64,000 nucleotides of DNA from an uncultured Lachnospiraceae bacterium (GCA_949051815.1 CARQVR010000006.1:1-64000), one strand, 5' to 3'; counted from the first letter of the stretch, positions 51,252 through 60,468 are shown. Translations and numbers: made by a program. Notes: generated by a model not told the origin, from the letters alone.

Positions 51252-53843
51252 TCACTCCGCTATGCGAAGCTGCTCAACAATACTGCCCTTATGGAACAGG
51301 CGAAGGGCAAACACCGGCACTGCCGCGGATATCACCAAAAGCGCGGTGCAGGCCAAAAGCGCAGGAGCCAGCGTAAAGCGGAAGGTAAACTGCCACATGG
51401 AGCCGACCAGCCGTCTCACCAGCGTCAGGTTCAGCGCCACCGACAAAACAAGCCCGGACAGGCAGGCTCCCGCCGCATAGCAAAGCCCCTCCCACACCAT
51501 CATTTCCGTAAGCTGACGTCTCGTCATACCGACACTCTCCATGGAGGCAAACTCATGGCGTCTGGTCAGAATCGTCGTGATCATGGTATTCATCAGGTTT
51601 AATATCCCGGCAAGACCGAAAATCAGTCCCACAAAACCGCCCACAAAACGGATCATCCTCCGCGTTCCCTCTGCCCCTTCTCTGGCCGTCTGCGCGGAAA
51701 GGTAGTTGATACCTGTGTCCACATGTTCCATATAGTCCTCCAGAAACGCCGTCATTTCCGTCTCGTACCCCTCCTCCACGTCGAAGGAATATTTATACAC
51801 CGAAGGTACATCGTACAGCGTCTCGTAAACGGCGGCGGGCAGATACAGAAACAGACCGTCCCCGCCGATTACGTTGGGACCGTTTACCGTAAAGCCGATT
51901 TCCACATCGTCTCCGTTTAAAGCCGCCTTCGCCAGCACGGGCAGCTCCATCACCGGCGCGCCGTCTTTGTATACGGTGATCGTCTCCCCCACGTCAATCA
52001 GCTCCAGACGCGGTATCAGAGACATATCTCTCCGGTCCACATGCACGCCGACAAGCACGCCCTCTCCGGCGGACATCTTTTCGTATAGAGCATGGGCATC
52101 CGTCTCCCCTTCCCGCAGATCCATCCGGGAAAGAACCGCTTCCTCTATCCCGTAGACATTACAGATCATACGGCCATCGTCTCCCAGGCCGTAGCTGTTG
52201 TACACATCATCGAAGGCAAAGGTGAGGCCGCTGTACTCATCCACATAAGCCTCTTCCGTCAGGGAATGTCCAAAGTCATAGGTCACATTGGCATCCTCCG
52301 CCGTATTTTTGTACACCGCGGTTCCCCCGGTCACACCGGGTCTTTCGGCAATGTCGGCGATGGTCTTTTTTTGCAGCGCCTCCGCCCGTCTGGTGAATCC
52401 TTTCATGTTACTGGAGCTGACCGCGTTCACCACCGCGAAATCGGTGCGGATCATGAAGGCCGTCTCCTTCTCCACGTCCATGCTGTCCGCCGCCGTGCCC
52501 GCACAGTTTAACAGCACAACACACAGCATCAGGGACAGTATGATAAAGCAGGTCCGTTTCCTGCTGCGTCCCAGATTGAAGCGGGCCAGACGGGGAATGC
52601 TGGCTCCCAGAGCGCTTTTTCTGGAGGTGCGCCTTCCCCCTCCGCTCTCCACATAGCGGAATGCCTCAATGGGCGGGGTATCGGCCGCAGCTCTGACAGG
52701 CTTACGGGTGCTGAAAAAGACAGTCAGCCCGGTCAGCGCCGCCGCAGTCAGGAATATCACCGGGGAGGGGGAGACACTGGCCGCCAGATACCGGTACTCG
52801 GTGGCCACCATACCCATGATCATAGGCAAAGTCATCCTGCCCACAAAAAACCCGGCCAGCAGACCCACGGGGATTCCTGCGCAGCTAAGCCAAAGCGCCT
52901 GTCGGTTGATCAGCATACGCACCTGTCTCCTGCTCATGCCAATCGTCCGGTACAGCCCAAACCGCCGGATGTCCTGCATGACGGCTATGTCAAACACATT
53001 GTAAATCAGCAGGTAGCCGCAGAGCATGAACAGCACGGCAAACGCTATGACCGCCCCTGTCTGAAAAAGGCTTGGCTGCACGTTGGTGGCCCGGTTCACG
53101 ACCGCCGCCAGATAATCAGGCGCGCTGATATCCTCCGGCTCACCGCCAAGACTCCGTACCAGCCCGCGCAGATTTTCTTCCAGACCTACCGTGCTGTGGA
53201 CGGTAAATTCGGAAAAATAAGTGCCGGTCATGTTGTGATCCTCTCTGTAGGTATTGCAAAAAATCTCCGGGTGGCTGTCACGGAAGGCAGTCGAAGCCCA
53301 CATCACACTGATCTGGCTGTTCAGAGCCTCATACCAGCCGGAAACCACCATCGGAAACGCATAGTCCTGCCCCCGGACGCTAAATGCAATCTCAATCTCC
53401 GCTCCCACTTCCGGCTCCACGCCGAGACTGCGAAGCGCCGTGTCCGAGGCCACCACTTCGTTCGGCCCGCCTGGGACCGTGCCGTGGGTGGGCATACAAA
53501 AAGTCAGCGCCGCCTGCGTCTCGTCCTCCACATCAAACTCTATGTTATGGCGAAGGGCATTGTCCAGATAAGCCACCGGCATCCGCAGGCCTGCCGACTC
53601 GATCAGCTCCGACCGCCGCAGGGCCTCAAACTGCGCCGCCGTCATATACCTGAGTTCCCCGTCTGACCGGCTCATCTTCTGCATCTGCATGGTCAGTGTA
53701 AACGATTCCATCGTGCCAATCACGATCGTGGTGATCGCGGTAAAGAGCACCGCCGTCAGCGCAATGGCAAGCACCGCTATCCCGTTTCGCAGACGGCTGG
53801 CCGCAAAGCTGCGCCGCATCAGGGTTTTCAACATATCTTCCAT
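51252..53843 (-). CDS. Large FtsX-family ABC permease
   Basis: An 863-residue membrane protein with a MacB-like organisation repeated twice: helix 1 (about 25-50), extracellular domain (about 55-255), three helices (about 262-385), then a second set (helix near 440, extracellular region about 460-745, three helices about 750-860). It contains no ATPase domain. Such permeases with LolD-type ATPases handle peptide antibiotics or lipids at the membrane by mechanotransmission. GGAGG lies 8 bases before the ATG at 53843, preferred over 53861. It is flanked by two ATPase genes. Confidence 0.9.
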   Translation of the reverse strand: MEDMLKTLMRRSFAASRLRNGIAVLAIALTAVLFTAITTIVIGTMESFTLTMQMQKMSRSDGELRYMTAAQFEALRRSELIESAGLRMPVAYLDNALRHNIEFDVEDETQAALTFCMPTHGTVPGGPNEVVASDTALRSLGVEPEVGAEIEIAFSVRGQDYAFPMVVSGWYEALNSQISVMWASTAFRDSHPEIFCNTYREDHNMTGTYFSEFTVHSTVGLEENLRGLVRSLGGEPEDISAPDYLAAVVNRATNVQPSLFQTGAVIAFAVLFMLCGYLLIYNVFDIAVMQDIRRFGLYRTIGMSRRQVRMLINRQALWLSCAGIPVGLLAGFFVGRMTLPMIMGMVATEYRYLAASVSPSPVIFLTAAALTGLTVFFSTRKPVRAAADTPPIEAFRYVESGGGRRTSRKSALGASIPRLARFNLGRSRKRTCFIILSLMLCVVLLNCAGTAADSMDVEKETAFMIRTDFAVVNAVSSSNMKGFTRRAEALQKKTIADIAERPGVTGGTAVYKNTAEDANVTYDFGHSLTEEAYVDEYSGLTFAFDDVYNSYGLGDDGRMICNVYGIEEAVLSRMDLREGETDAHALYEKMSAGEGVLVGVHVDRRDMSLIPRLELIDVGETITVYKDGAPVMELPVLAKAALNGDDVEIGFTVNGPNVIGGDGLFLYLPAAVYETLYDVPSVYKYSFDVEEGYETEMTAFLEDYMEHVDTGINYLSAQTAREGAEGTRRMIRFVGGFVGLIFGLAGILNLMNTMITTILTRRHEFASMESVGMTRRQLTEMMVWEGLCYAAGACLSGLVLSVALNLTLVRRLVGSMWQFTFRFTLAPALLACTALLVISAAVPVFALRLFHKGSIVEQLRIAE

Positions 53844-53985
53844 GGGACTGTCCTCCTGCATGCTTTTCTATGCCCAGTATACCGGCCCGATGTCACAGTT
53901 ATGGTACATCCGTGTTACATTTTTGTACCTTTCGCGGGCAGTCAAAAACAGCGCCCCGGAGAATGCGGGACGCTGTGAGACAGAC

Positions 53986-54651
53986 TTATTTTACGATACG
54001 GCCATCCTGCAGGTGCACCACCTGGTCGGCGAGCTGGGCAATCTGCGGATTGTGCGTAATCATAATCAGTGTCTGGTGGCATATTTCCGTGGTCATTTTT
54101 AAAAGCCCCGCCACGTTCTGGCTTGTCTTAAGATCAAAGCTCCCCGTCGGCTCGTCGGCCAGAATGACCGACGGCTTTGTGATCAGCGCACGGGCGATGG
54201 CGGCGCACTGCTGTCCGCCGCCGGAAAGCTGCCCGGGAAAACAGTCCAGCTTTTCCCCTAGTCCGAGCAGTCCGGTCAGTTCTTCAAAAAACACTGCATC
54301 CGGCAGGGAACCGTCCAGCGCAGGCGGGAGCAGAATGTTTTCCCGGACCGTCAGCTCCGGCACGAGGCGGTAGTCCTGAAAGACAAATCCCACCTTCCGC
54401 CGCCGGAAAACCGTCAGCTCATCCTCCCGAAGCGTCCCAAGATCCACGCCGTCCACCGTCACGGTTCCCTCCGTGGGCTGACAGAGTCCGCCGATCAGGT
54501 TTAGCAGTGTGGTCTTTCCGCTGCCGGAAGCCCCGATAATGGCGGTAAGTTTTCCCTTCTCCACACACAGATCCACGCCGTCAACGGCCCTGACCCGTCC
54601 GGACCCTTTTCCGAAATATTTTTTCAGGTTTTGTGTCCTCACAATATCCAT
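53986..54651 (-). CDS. ABC transporter ATP-binding protein, MacB/LolD type (first of two)
   Basis: A 221-residue ATPase: Walker A GASGSGKTT, Q-loop VFQDYRLVPELT, Walker B ILADEPTGSFD, H-loop MITHNPQ. The signature reads LSGGGQQCAAIARAL, with one extra glycine and Cys-Ala where most relatives have Gln-Arg-Val. GGAG lies 6 bases before the ATG. It sits 142 bases before the permease gene and after the kinase; it and the ATPase at 50563 are clearly related paralogues. Confidence 0.92.
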   Translation of the reverse strand: MDIVRTQNLKKYFGKGSGRVRAVDGVDLCVEKGKLTAIIGASGSGKTTLLNLIGGLCQPTEGTVTVDGVDLGTLREDELTVFRRRKVGFVFQDYRLVPELTVRENILLPPALDGSLPDAVFFEELTGLLGLGEKLDCFPGQLSGGGQQCAAIARALITKPSVILADEPTGSFDLKTSQNVAGLLKMTTEICHQTLIMITHNPQIAQLADQVVHLQDGRIVK

Positions 54652-54689
54652 AAAAGTCTCCGTTACAGCGCGTTTTCGCTACGCCTCTT

Positions 54690-55700
54690 CTACCGCAGCA
54701 AAAATACGGAAAAAACCGAACCCTTCCCCTCCTCCGACTGCAGGCTGATATACCCCTTCTGCCGGGTGATGATTCCCCGCGCCAGATACAGGCCGAGTCC
54801 GACTCCCTCCTGCGCCGCCGACGTCTGTTCTCTGTAAAAACGCTTAAACACATCGTTGTGGTGGGCGGGTGAAATACCGATCCCGGTGTCCTCGATATCG
54901 ATTCTCGTATAAAACTGCCAGGGGCAGACACGGATGCGGACGCTTCCGCCCTCTGGCGTATACTTGACCGCATTGTCCAGAAGATTCCCAAGGGCCTCCG
55001 CCGTCCATTTTGGATCGTGCCTGACTGTCTCTTTGCCGTCGCATTCCACGTCAATCTGAATGCGCCTGCGATTCGCCGCCGCCAGGACGCTTGTGACCGC
55101 CTGCGCGATGGTATCGCCAAGACGGGCGTCCTCCATGTGAAGGGCAAATGTGCCTGTCTCTAACCGGGACATTTTGATGAGGGACTGCATCAGAAAATCC
55201 AGCTTGTTGACCTGCTCGGCCAGCGTTTCCAGAAATTCCGACCGCCTTTTTGCCGTCAGCTCCTGCTGGCACAGAAGATCCGTGAACATCCGCAGATTGG
55301 CAATCGGCGTTTTTACCTGATGGGAAATGTCGCTGACCAGCTCCTGAATGGTCTGCTTGTCCGTCTCGCTCTGCCGCTGTCCCTCCCTTGTCCGGTCATG
55401 GTACTGTATCAGCCTGCCCTGCACCCTGGAAAGCTGTGTGTCCTCAAAAGGCCGGTAGTTTTCCGGCTCTCTGCCCTCCGACAGGGCGTCTATGGTGGCA
55501 CAGACCGCGTTCGCAAAATCGGTTTCCCGCCGCTTCTGACATCGCTTCCACCGAAGGGTCAGAAGCAGGACCAGACATCCCAGAAAAACCACGGACAGGC
55601 GTAAAAAAGAAACGGGGATCCGGAACAGTCCCAGGAAAAGCAGCGCCAGAGCCGCCAGCGTCAGAAGCCGCGCAGGCAGCGCCGTACCGCCGCACCTCAT
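54690..55700 (-). CDS. Sensor histidine kinase of the ABC module
   Basis: A 336-residue kinase with two close N-terminal helices (about 8-28 and 31-50) and almost no extracellular part, then HisKA (H in VSDISHQVKTPIANLRMF, about residue 126) and HATPase (LGNLLDNAVKYTP, IEDTGIGISP, GVGLGLYLARG). This is the layout of intramembrane-sensing kinases that work with antimicrobial-peptide ABC transporters. Its start overlaps the regulator stop by four bases. Confidence 0.92.
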   Translation of the reverse strand: MRCGGTALPARLLTLAALALLFLGLFRIPVSFLRLSVVFLGCLVLLLTLRWKRCQKRRETDFANAVCATIDALSEGREPENYRPFEDTQLSRVQGRLIQYHDRTREGQRQSETDKQTIQELVSDISHQVKTPIANLRMFTDLLCQQELTAKRRSEFLETLAEQVNKLDFLMQSLIKMSRLETGTFALHMEDARLGDTIAQAVTSVLAAANRRRIQIDVECDGKETVRHDPKWTAEALGNLLDNAVKYTPEGGSVRIRVCPWQFYTRIDIEDTGIGISPAHHNDVFKRFYREQTSAAQEGVGLGLYLARGIITRQKGYISLQSEEGKGSVFSVFLLR

Positions 55701-56377
55701 TCCCGCGCCCCCAGCCAGACATAGCCCATACCCCTGACCGTCTGGATATAGGTGTGTCCGGCGTCCTCGATCTTGGCCCGCAGGCGGTTCATCGTCACCG
55801 TGAGGGTATGGTCATCCACAAAGTTTCCCTCCATATCCCACAGCTTTTCCAGCAAAAGCTGCCGTGTGACCACCGCCCCTGTGTTCGCCGTCAAAAGACG
55901 CAGCAGCTTATACTCGTTTGGCGTGATCGCCAGTCTTTCCCCTCCCCGCACGGCGGTCAGGGTGTGAAAATCCAGAAGCAGAAAACCGTCATCGAAGCCA
56001 CCGTTTTCTTTCGTATTTCCCCGCCGCAGGACAGCTTCCACCCGCCGCCTGAGCACCTGAATGCTGAAAGGTTTGGTGATATAGTCGTCCGCCCCCAGAT
56101 CGAAGCCGTGCAGCTCATCCTGTTCCAGATCATTGGCCGTCAGGAAAATAACCGGCAGTTCCGGCAGGGACAGCTTAAACTCCCGGCAGAGAGCAAAGCC
56201 GTCTCCATCCGGGAGGTTCACATCCAGAATTACCAGATCAAACTGTTCACTTTTTAACATCTGACGGGCCTTATCACAGGTGTAGGCCGCGACAGAGAGA
56301 TAACCCGCCCCATCCAGCGCAAAACATAGTCCCGCGTTCAGGGTCAGGTCATCTTCTACAACCAGTATTTTTGACAT
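55697..56377 (-). CDS. OmpR-family response regulator of the ABC module
   Basis: A 226-residue regulator: receiver (acidic pair near residue 8-9, LVILDVNLPDGDGFALC with the phospho-acceptor, ITKPFS) and winged-helix DNA-binding domain (about 128-224, LAITPNEYKLLRLL, TVTMNRLRAKIE). GGAGG lies about 8 bases before the ATG. It starts the five-gene set regulator-kinase-ATPase-permease-ATPase and lies 42 bases after the (p)ppGpp synthetase gene, with no clear promoter in between. Confidence 0.94.
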   Translation of the reverse strand: MSKILVVEDDLTLNAGLCFALDGAGYLSVAAYTCDKARQMLKSEQFDLVILDVNLPDGDGFALCREFKLSLPELPVIFLTANDLEQDELHGFDLGADDYITKPFSIQVLRRRVEAVLRRGNTKENGGFDDGFLLLDFHTLTAVRGGERLAITPNEYKLLRLLTANTGAVVTRQLLLEKLWDMEGNFVDDHTLTVTMNRLRAKIEDAGHTYIQTVRGMGYVWLGARE

Positions 56378-56419
56378 GAGAGTCTCCCCTCCGTTTCTGT
56401 AGTACCCCGGAAAATGCCC

Positions 56420-57070
56420 CTACTCTTCATTTTCCTGCTCGATATGCTGGATTTCCTCATTCAGCGACATCATCCTCGCATCCAGCGCGGAAACCATCTG
56501 CGCGCACTCCACGAGCTGCTCTTTGATATGTTCCGGCGCGTTCCCCTCAAACTTATAGTGAATCTTATGCTCCAGGCTGGCCCAGAAATCCATCGCCACC
56601 GTGCGGATCTGGATTTCCACCTTCGTGTCCGCAATCCGGTCCGAAAGGTAGACCGGCACCGTCACAAGCATGTGATAGCTCTTATAGCCGCTGGCCTTCG
56701 GATTCACGATATAGTCCTTCACGGATATGACACGAATGTCACTTTGATTGCTGATCATCTCGGCAATCTGGTATATGTCCGAAGCGAAGGAGCAGATCAC
56801 ACGAATGCCCGCAATGTCGTTGACATGATTCACCATATTGTCTATGGTGGATTCATAGCCGTGCTTTTTCAGCTTCTTTACAATGCTCTCCGGCGTCTTG
56901 ATACGCCACTTGATATGTTCGATCGGATTATAGCGATGTACATGCTGGAACTCGTCGTTTAAGATATCCAGCTTCGTGGAAATCTGCTTCAAGGCGGAAT
57001 TATAAATCAACTGCACCTCTTTCCAACTGTCTATATCGCCGTCTTTTCCTCTATCTACTACTACTTCCAT
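56420..57070 (-). CDS. Small alarmone synthetase, RelQ/YjbM type
   Basis: A 216-residue protein consisting only of a RelA/SpoT synthetase domain plus C-terminal helix, the size of RelQ/YjbM. Family motifs are VNDIAGIRVICSFASDIY, NPKASGYKSYHMLV and VEIQIRTVAMDFWASLEH. It makes ppGpp/pppGpp from GTP/GDP and ATP, without a hydrolase domain. The ATG at 57070 (GGGGGA 9 bases upstream) is chosen over an in-frame TTG at 57076. Repeat R2-B and one or two -10-like boxes lie upstream. Confidence 0.92.
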   Translation of the reverse strand: MEVVVDRGKDGDIDSWKEVQLIYNSALKQISTKLDILNDEFQHVHRYNPIEHIKWRIKTPESIVKKLKKHGYESTIDNMVNHVNDIAGIRVICSFASDIYQIAEMISNQSDIRVISVKDYIVNPKASGYKSYHMLVTVPVYLSDRIADTKVEIQIRTVAMDFWASLEHKIHYKFEGNAPEHIKEQLVECAQMVSALDARMMSLNEEIQHIEQENEE

Positions 57071-57170
57071 CTTCAAGAATCCCCCGAAATTATAATTTAC
57101 AGACTCTCATGAAACTCATCAATCCGCAGGCCGAAAGAATTGTCGGCGTGCTGCCGTCTTTCGTCCTTCT

Positions 57171-57316
57171 CTTTGCAGTGCACGCCCGGTTCCGCTTCGC
57201 TCCTCCTCGCTCACGGGCTTCGCCCTATGCATCCATACGGTTAAACGTTTCGGTGCGCAAGCTCACCGCTCCGTTTTCCCTCTGGCTGCGCACTGCTCAT
57301 TGCCATCGCGTACATT
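57171..57316 (-). repeat. R2 structured repeat, copy B, upstream of the alarmone synthetase
   Basis: Minus strand begins TACGCGATGGCAATGAGCAG and ends near GGGCGTGCACTGC. It shares both ends and the GGATGCATAGGGCGAAGCCC block with R2-A; GCAGTGC near the start and GCACTGC near the end are exact complements and can close the structure. It starts directly after a TGGTATAAT extended -10 box (TATAAT at 57314-57319) and therefore is probably transcribed toward the synthetase gene. Confidence 0.75.
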
Positions 57317-57376
57317 ATACCATACTTCCATCGCGGAATGTGTATATTATACAAGATTTTCGAATTATTTAATAAT

Positions 57377-59161
57377 TTATTGTATATTTTCACTTTCCCG
57401 CTCCGCAGCCGCTAAAAGACACGACAAAAGAACAGGTACCGTCACCATCAGCGGGTACGCGTACCGTACCAGCACCGTGGGCGAAAGCAGAAGGGTCAGG
57501 CAGTAAGCCGCAAGGAATACTGCAGGCAGCGCCTCCCTGTATGTTTTCCTGTATAGAGCCGTCACAAGGTACAGCCACAGAAGCCACCAGTACAGAGCAG
57601 GCGCAAACAAAAGCCTGACTACAGGTATTTTGCTGTATTCGTTATCCGATACGATCCTTTCCAGAAAGACGCGCAGACCCGGAAGCAGGCTGTGCTCCTC
57701 CACCTCAAAACCGGCAGGCATCACGCGGTTATCCGTAGAGAGATAGCCGAACCCGCTCTCCGTGCCAATCCCGTACACCTGCGCGTGGGAAGTGTCCCAC
57801 AGATACCAGAGCCCGAGGGAATTGTCGAGAAAGGCGTCGATATAAAGCGCCGGGTGGGCAAGCCCAAGCCGGATCCACGTCCGGATCAGCCCGACAGGAT
57901 CGTCATGTATCACGGCGCGGCTTTTCACGGGGTCTGCCAGATGGGGATTGTAGGCCGCGAAAACCCATTCTGAGGAAATATACTTTTCCAGCTCTTGTCT
58001 GAGATCCGGGGCAATTTCTTCCTCCGCCTTCACCCGTGTGCGCGCCATCTGCTGCAACGGTACACTCAGCATTTCACGGGGACTGCCGTTTTGCGCATGA
58101 ACTGCGGTTTTTAGTAAGAACGCACAGACGCCGTACAGCGCAAGCGCAAGCAGCGTCATACACACATATATTTTCCGCGCCTTTTTCTTTTGCAGATCAT
58201 CGTCTTTTCGCACTCCGGCATCCTGCACCCCGTTTTCTTTCTGCCGCCTCCTTTTCCCGAATCCGGCATAAATAACCGGCGCGCCAGCCACAAAGGCATA
58301 CACCGCATTGTTCCGGAACAGCAGCATGAAAATCGCACAGAATACGCAGACTGCCAATTCTTTTTTCCGCACCGCCGCGCCCCCTTCGCCCGATGCGCTC
58401 TCCTCACATACCACACGATAAAAGGACAAGGTATACAGCAGGACCAGAGCCGCAAAAAGCACATCCTTCGTGGTGCTTACCGCCAACACGGAATTGGCCG
58501 GAAAAAGCGCGAAAAAGAGAAGCAAAAGAGCGCGCACCCACCCGCTGACCCGCCTTTGGTATAAAAAGCAAACCGCCCATCCGAAAGCGCACGCCATCAG
58601 CGCCATCTGCACCACCGAGTGAACCGCCATACCGGCCGAACAGGAACCGGCGGCAATTCCCAGCCGGAAAAAGACTCCTAAAAATAACGTATGCACAAGC
58701 GGGTGATGTGTGCTGTAATCTCCGGCCAGCACCTGATAGAGCTGCCCTTCCGCGTCATAGGCAAACACCGACGGATAGTAGGCCAGAAAGACAGGCAGCC
58801 AGCAGAGAAAAATGCACAGACTGTAAAAGAGCCACACCGCTTTCCTTTTTTCCGGCCAGGCATTCCGCTCTCTCCCACTGCTTTTCCGTCTTCCACAGCC
58901 CATGACAACCGCCGCCAAAGCCGCCGCAGGCACAGACAAAACCGCAGTTTCCAGTATAAACAGAAGCAGACTTCCCGCGTAAGCCGCCGGACCGCCAGCG
59001 CCAAATACCGTTCCCTCATGGACAAGCCGCCATCCCAGCACACAGGATATGGCAAAGGGAATGCCCCAGAGAAATGCAAAGCGAAGGCGCCTTTTATTTG
59101 CCACTAAAAAAATATATATGCTGTTTTTCCGGATATATACCAATTTATTTGTATTTTTCAT
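57377..59161 (-). CDS. Polytopic membrane protein (DUF6020-like)
   Basis: A 594-residue protein with about 12 membrane helices and Tyr/His-containing loops (YSTHHPLVHTLFLGVF, STTKDVLFAALVLLYTLSF). It recalls DUF6020/GT39-like membrane glycosyltransferases of Lachnospiraceae, but this is memory and not checked. The ORF is open further upstream, but that part overlaps the plus-strand gene at 59322 and has no membrane character. The ATG at 59161 has no ribosome site and lies 6 bases after a TGCTATACT box, so the mRNA may be leaderless. Confidence 0.8.
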   Translation of the reverse strand: MKNTNKLVYIRKNSIYIFLVANKRRLRFAFLWGIPFAISCVLGWRLVHEGTVFGAGGPAAYAGSLLLFILETAVLSVPAAALAAVVMGCGRRKSSGRERNAWPEKRKAVWLFYSLCIFLCWLPVFLAYYPSVFAYDAEGQLYQVLAGDYSTHHPLVHTLFLGVFFRLGIAAGSCSAGMAVHSVVQMALMACAFGWAVCFLYQRRVSGWVRALLLLFFALFPANSVLAVSTTKDVLFAALVLLYTLSFYRVVCEESASGEGGAAVRKKELAVCVFCAIFMLLFRNNAVYAFVAGAPVIYAGFGKRRRQKENGVQDAGVRKDDDLQKKKARKIYVCMTLLALALYGVCAFLLKTAVHAQNGSPREMLSVPLQQMARTRVKAEEEIAPDLRQELEKYISSEWVFAAYNPHLADPVKSRAVIHDDPVGLIRTWIRLGLAHPALYIDAFLDNSLGLWYLWDTSHAQVYGIGTESGFGYLSTDNRVMPAGFEVEEHSLLPGLRVFLERIVSDNEYSKIPVVRLLFAPALYWWLLWLYLVTALYRKTYREALPAVFLAAYCLTLLLSPTVLVRYAYPLMVTVPVLLSCLLAAAERESENIQ

Positions 59162-59167
59162 GGAAAC

Positions 59168-59173
59168 AGTATA
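59168..59173 (-). promoter_or_regulatory. Extended -10 box abutting a start codon
   Basis: Minus strand TGC-TATACT; the start codon ATG follows 6 bases after the box, at the expected transcription start itself. No good -35 box was seen. Confidence 0.5.
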
Positions 59174-59212
59174 GCATAAAAAACGACCGGCGCGAAAATA
59201 ATTTAGGAAGGC

Positions 59213-59241
59213 TTTACTTTCGCCGCAGGGATTTGTATATT
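59213..59241 (+). promoter_or_regulatory. Promoter of the small protein gene at 59322
   Basis: TTTACT (59213-59218), 17-base spacer, TATATT (59236-59241). Confidence 0.55.
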
Positions 59242-59321
59242 GGTATGAGAATGGCAAACAATGGCAAAAAACGGTTTTCAAAAAACAGAAAGCTGAACCG
59301 TCACGGGAAATGAGGTACGAT

Positions 59322-59588
59322 ATGTTTCGTCTATGGGCAAAAGAGTTTAAAGACAACCGCATGGTAAGAGATACCGTCATCGAGGACGGGCGGGAAGAAA
59401 CCCGCACCCACAAAGTATTCGACGCGTTAGAGGAAGTCTGCCTGCAATTCGATCTGGGCAAACCCATCTGGCTGGAATCCACCGTCTCCGACTTTAAACG
59501 GCACAGCAAAGCCCGCTTTGGTCAGGACAATTTTATAGAAGAAATTGATTTCGATTTTCTGGAAATTCATGTGATTGAGGAGGACTGA
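59322..59588 (+). CDS. Small conserved cytoplasmic protein, unknown function
   Basis: An 88-residue acidic protein (MFRLWAKEFKDNRMV start, EIDFDFLEIHVIEED end). I do not recognise the family but it has the look of a widely kept clostridial small protein. The ATG at 59322 has GAGG 6-7 bases before; an ATG four codons earlier (59310) overlaps the stop of a possible 22-codon basic peptide (59244-59313). It lies between two oppositely oriented transcription units. Confidence 0.75.
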   Translation: MFRLWAKEFKDNRMVRDTVIEDGREETRTHKVFDALEEVCLQFDLGKPIWLESTVSDFKRHSKARFGQDNFIEEIDFDFLEIHVIEED

Positions 59589-59611
59589 AACGAAATCCGT
59601 GCATAAAACGA

Positions 59612-59640
59612 TTGACTTTGCACACTTTAAGTAGTAGTAT
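59612..59640 (+). promoter_or_regulatory. Promoter of the hemolysin III gene
   Basis: TTGACT (59612-59617), 17-base spacer, TAGTAT (59635-59640), leader about 95 bases containing a short CACATGT repeat (ATCACATGTAG, CCACATGTACC). Confidence 0.6.
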
Positions 59641-59741
59641 CATAGTATATCACATGTAGTTTTTAAAACCACATGTACCGGTTTGCACATGCAAAAGTGC
59701 TGTGAACAGGAAACTACTGAAAAGTAAGAGGAGTTGATTTT

Positions 59742-60392
59742 ATGCAGATTACCATTCGTGAACCCGGAAGCGCCATCACCCACTTTATCGGTATGATGAT
59801 GGCCATTATCGCGGCTACGCCCCTTATGGTGAAGGCCGCCACGGACGCAGACCACGTCGTCTTTATCGCGCTCGCTGTATTTATATGCAGCATGATCGCC
59901 CTCTACGGTGCGAGTGCGCTCTACCACAGCGTCACCGTGAAAGACAGTATTTTAAAAGTATTCCGCAAGCTGGACCACATGATGATTTTCGTGCTGATCG
60001 CCGGTTCCTACACGCCGGTCTGCCTGGTGATTTTAGGCGACCGCCGCGGATATCTGCTTCTGACCACGGTCTGGGGCATTGCCATCGCGGGTATGCTCAT
60101 TAAAATGTGCTGGATTACCTGCCCGAAGTGGTTTTCGTCGGTCCTGTATATCGCCATGGGCTGGGCCTGTATCGCTGTTTTCGGCACGCTCTGGAACACC
60201 CTCTCGAGAGGCGCCTTCCTATGGCTCCTTGCTGGCGGCATTTTCTACACGGTGGGCGGCGTGATCTACGCGTTAAAGCTTCCCATTTTCAACGCGAGAC
60301 ACAAGAATTTCGGTTCCCACGAAGTCTTCCATCTGTTTGTGATGGGCGGAAGCGTGTGCCATTTTATCTTTATGTATCTGTATGTGGCGTGA
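59742..60392 (+). CDS. Hemolysin III / PAQR-family membrane protein
   Basis: A 216-residue protein with seven predicted helices. PAQR marks are present: GASALYHS (first His), KLDHMMIFVLIAGSYTP, and GSHEVFHLFVMGGSVCHF near the end, together giving the conserved Ser-His-Asp-His-His metal site of ceramidase-like PAQR folds. Bacterial members (YqfA/TrhA) influence membrane lipid composition and fluidity; haemolytic activity is not implied. AGAGGAG lies about 8 bases before the ATG. It stands alone between galE and the small-protein gene. Confidence 0.9.
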   Translation: MQITIREPGSAITHFIGMMMAIIAATPLMVKAATDADHVVFIALAVFICSMIALYGASALYHSVTVKDSILKVFRKLDHMMIFVLIAGSYTPVCLVILGDRRGYLLLTTVWGIAIAGMLIKMCWITCPKWFSSVLYIAMGWACIAVFGTLWNTLSRGAFLWLLAGGIFYTVGGVIYALKLPIFNARHKNFGSHEVFHLFVMGGSVCHFIFMYLYVA

Positions 60393-60421
60393 CGGGATTT
60401 CCCTGATGGCACCTGCGCCAA

Positions 60422-60439
60422 TTATCAGAAATCTGATAA
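60422..60439 (+). terminator. Small hairpin after the hemolysin III gene
   Basis: TTATCAG-AAAT-CTGATAA, 30 bases past the stop. No strong T-run, so a weak terminator at best. Confidence 0.35.
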
Positions 60440-60468
60440 CCAACCTCACTGCGTTCAAAAGCAGATAC

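Noticed and set aside
57107..57125. ATGAAACTCATCAATCC resembling the end of repeat R1
   Set aside because: Only about 12 bases match and there is no partner end nearby, so it is probably chance.
59244..59313. Possible 22-codon basic peptide before the small protein gene
   Set aside because: It overlaps the next gene by ATGA, but has no convincing ribosome site and is too short to support from sequence alone.
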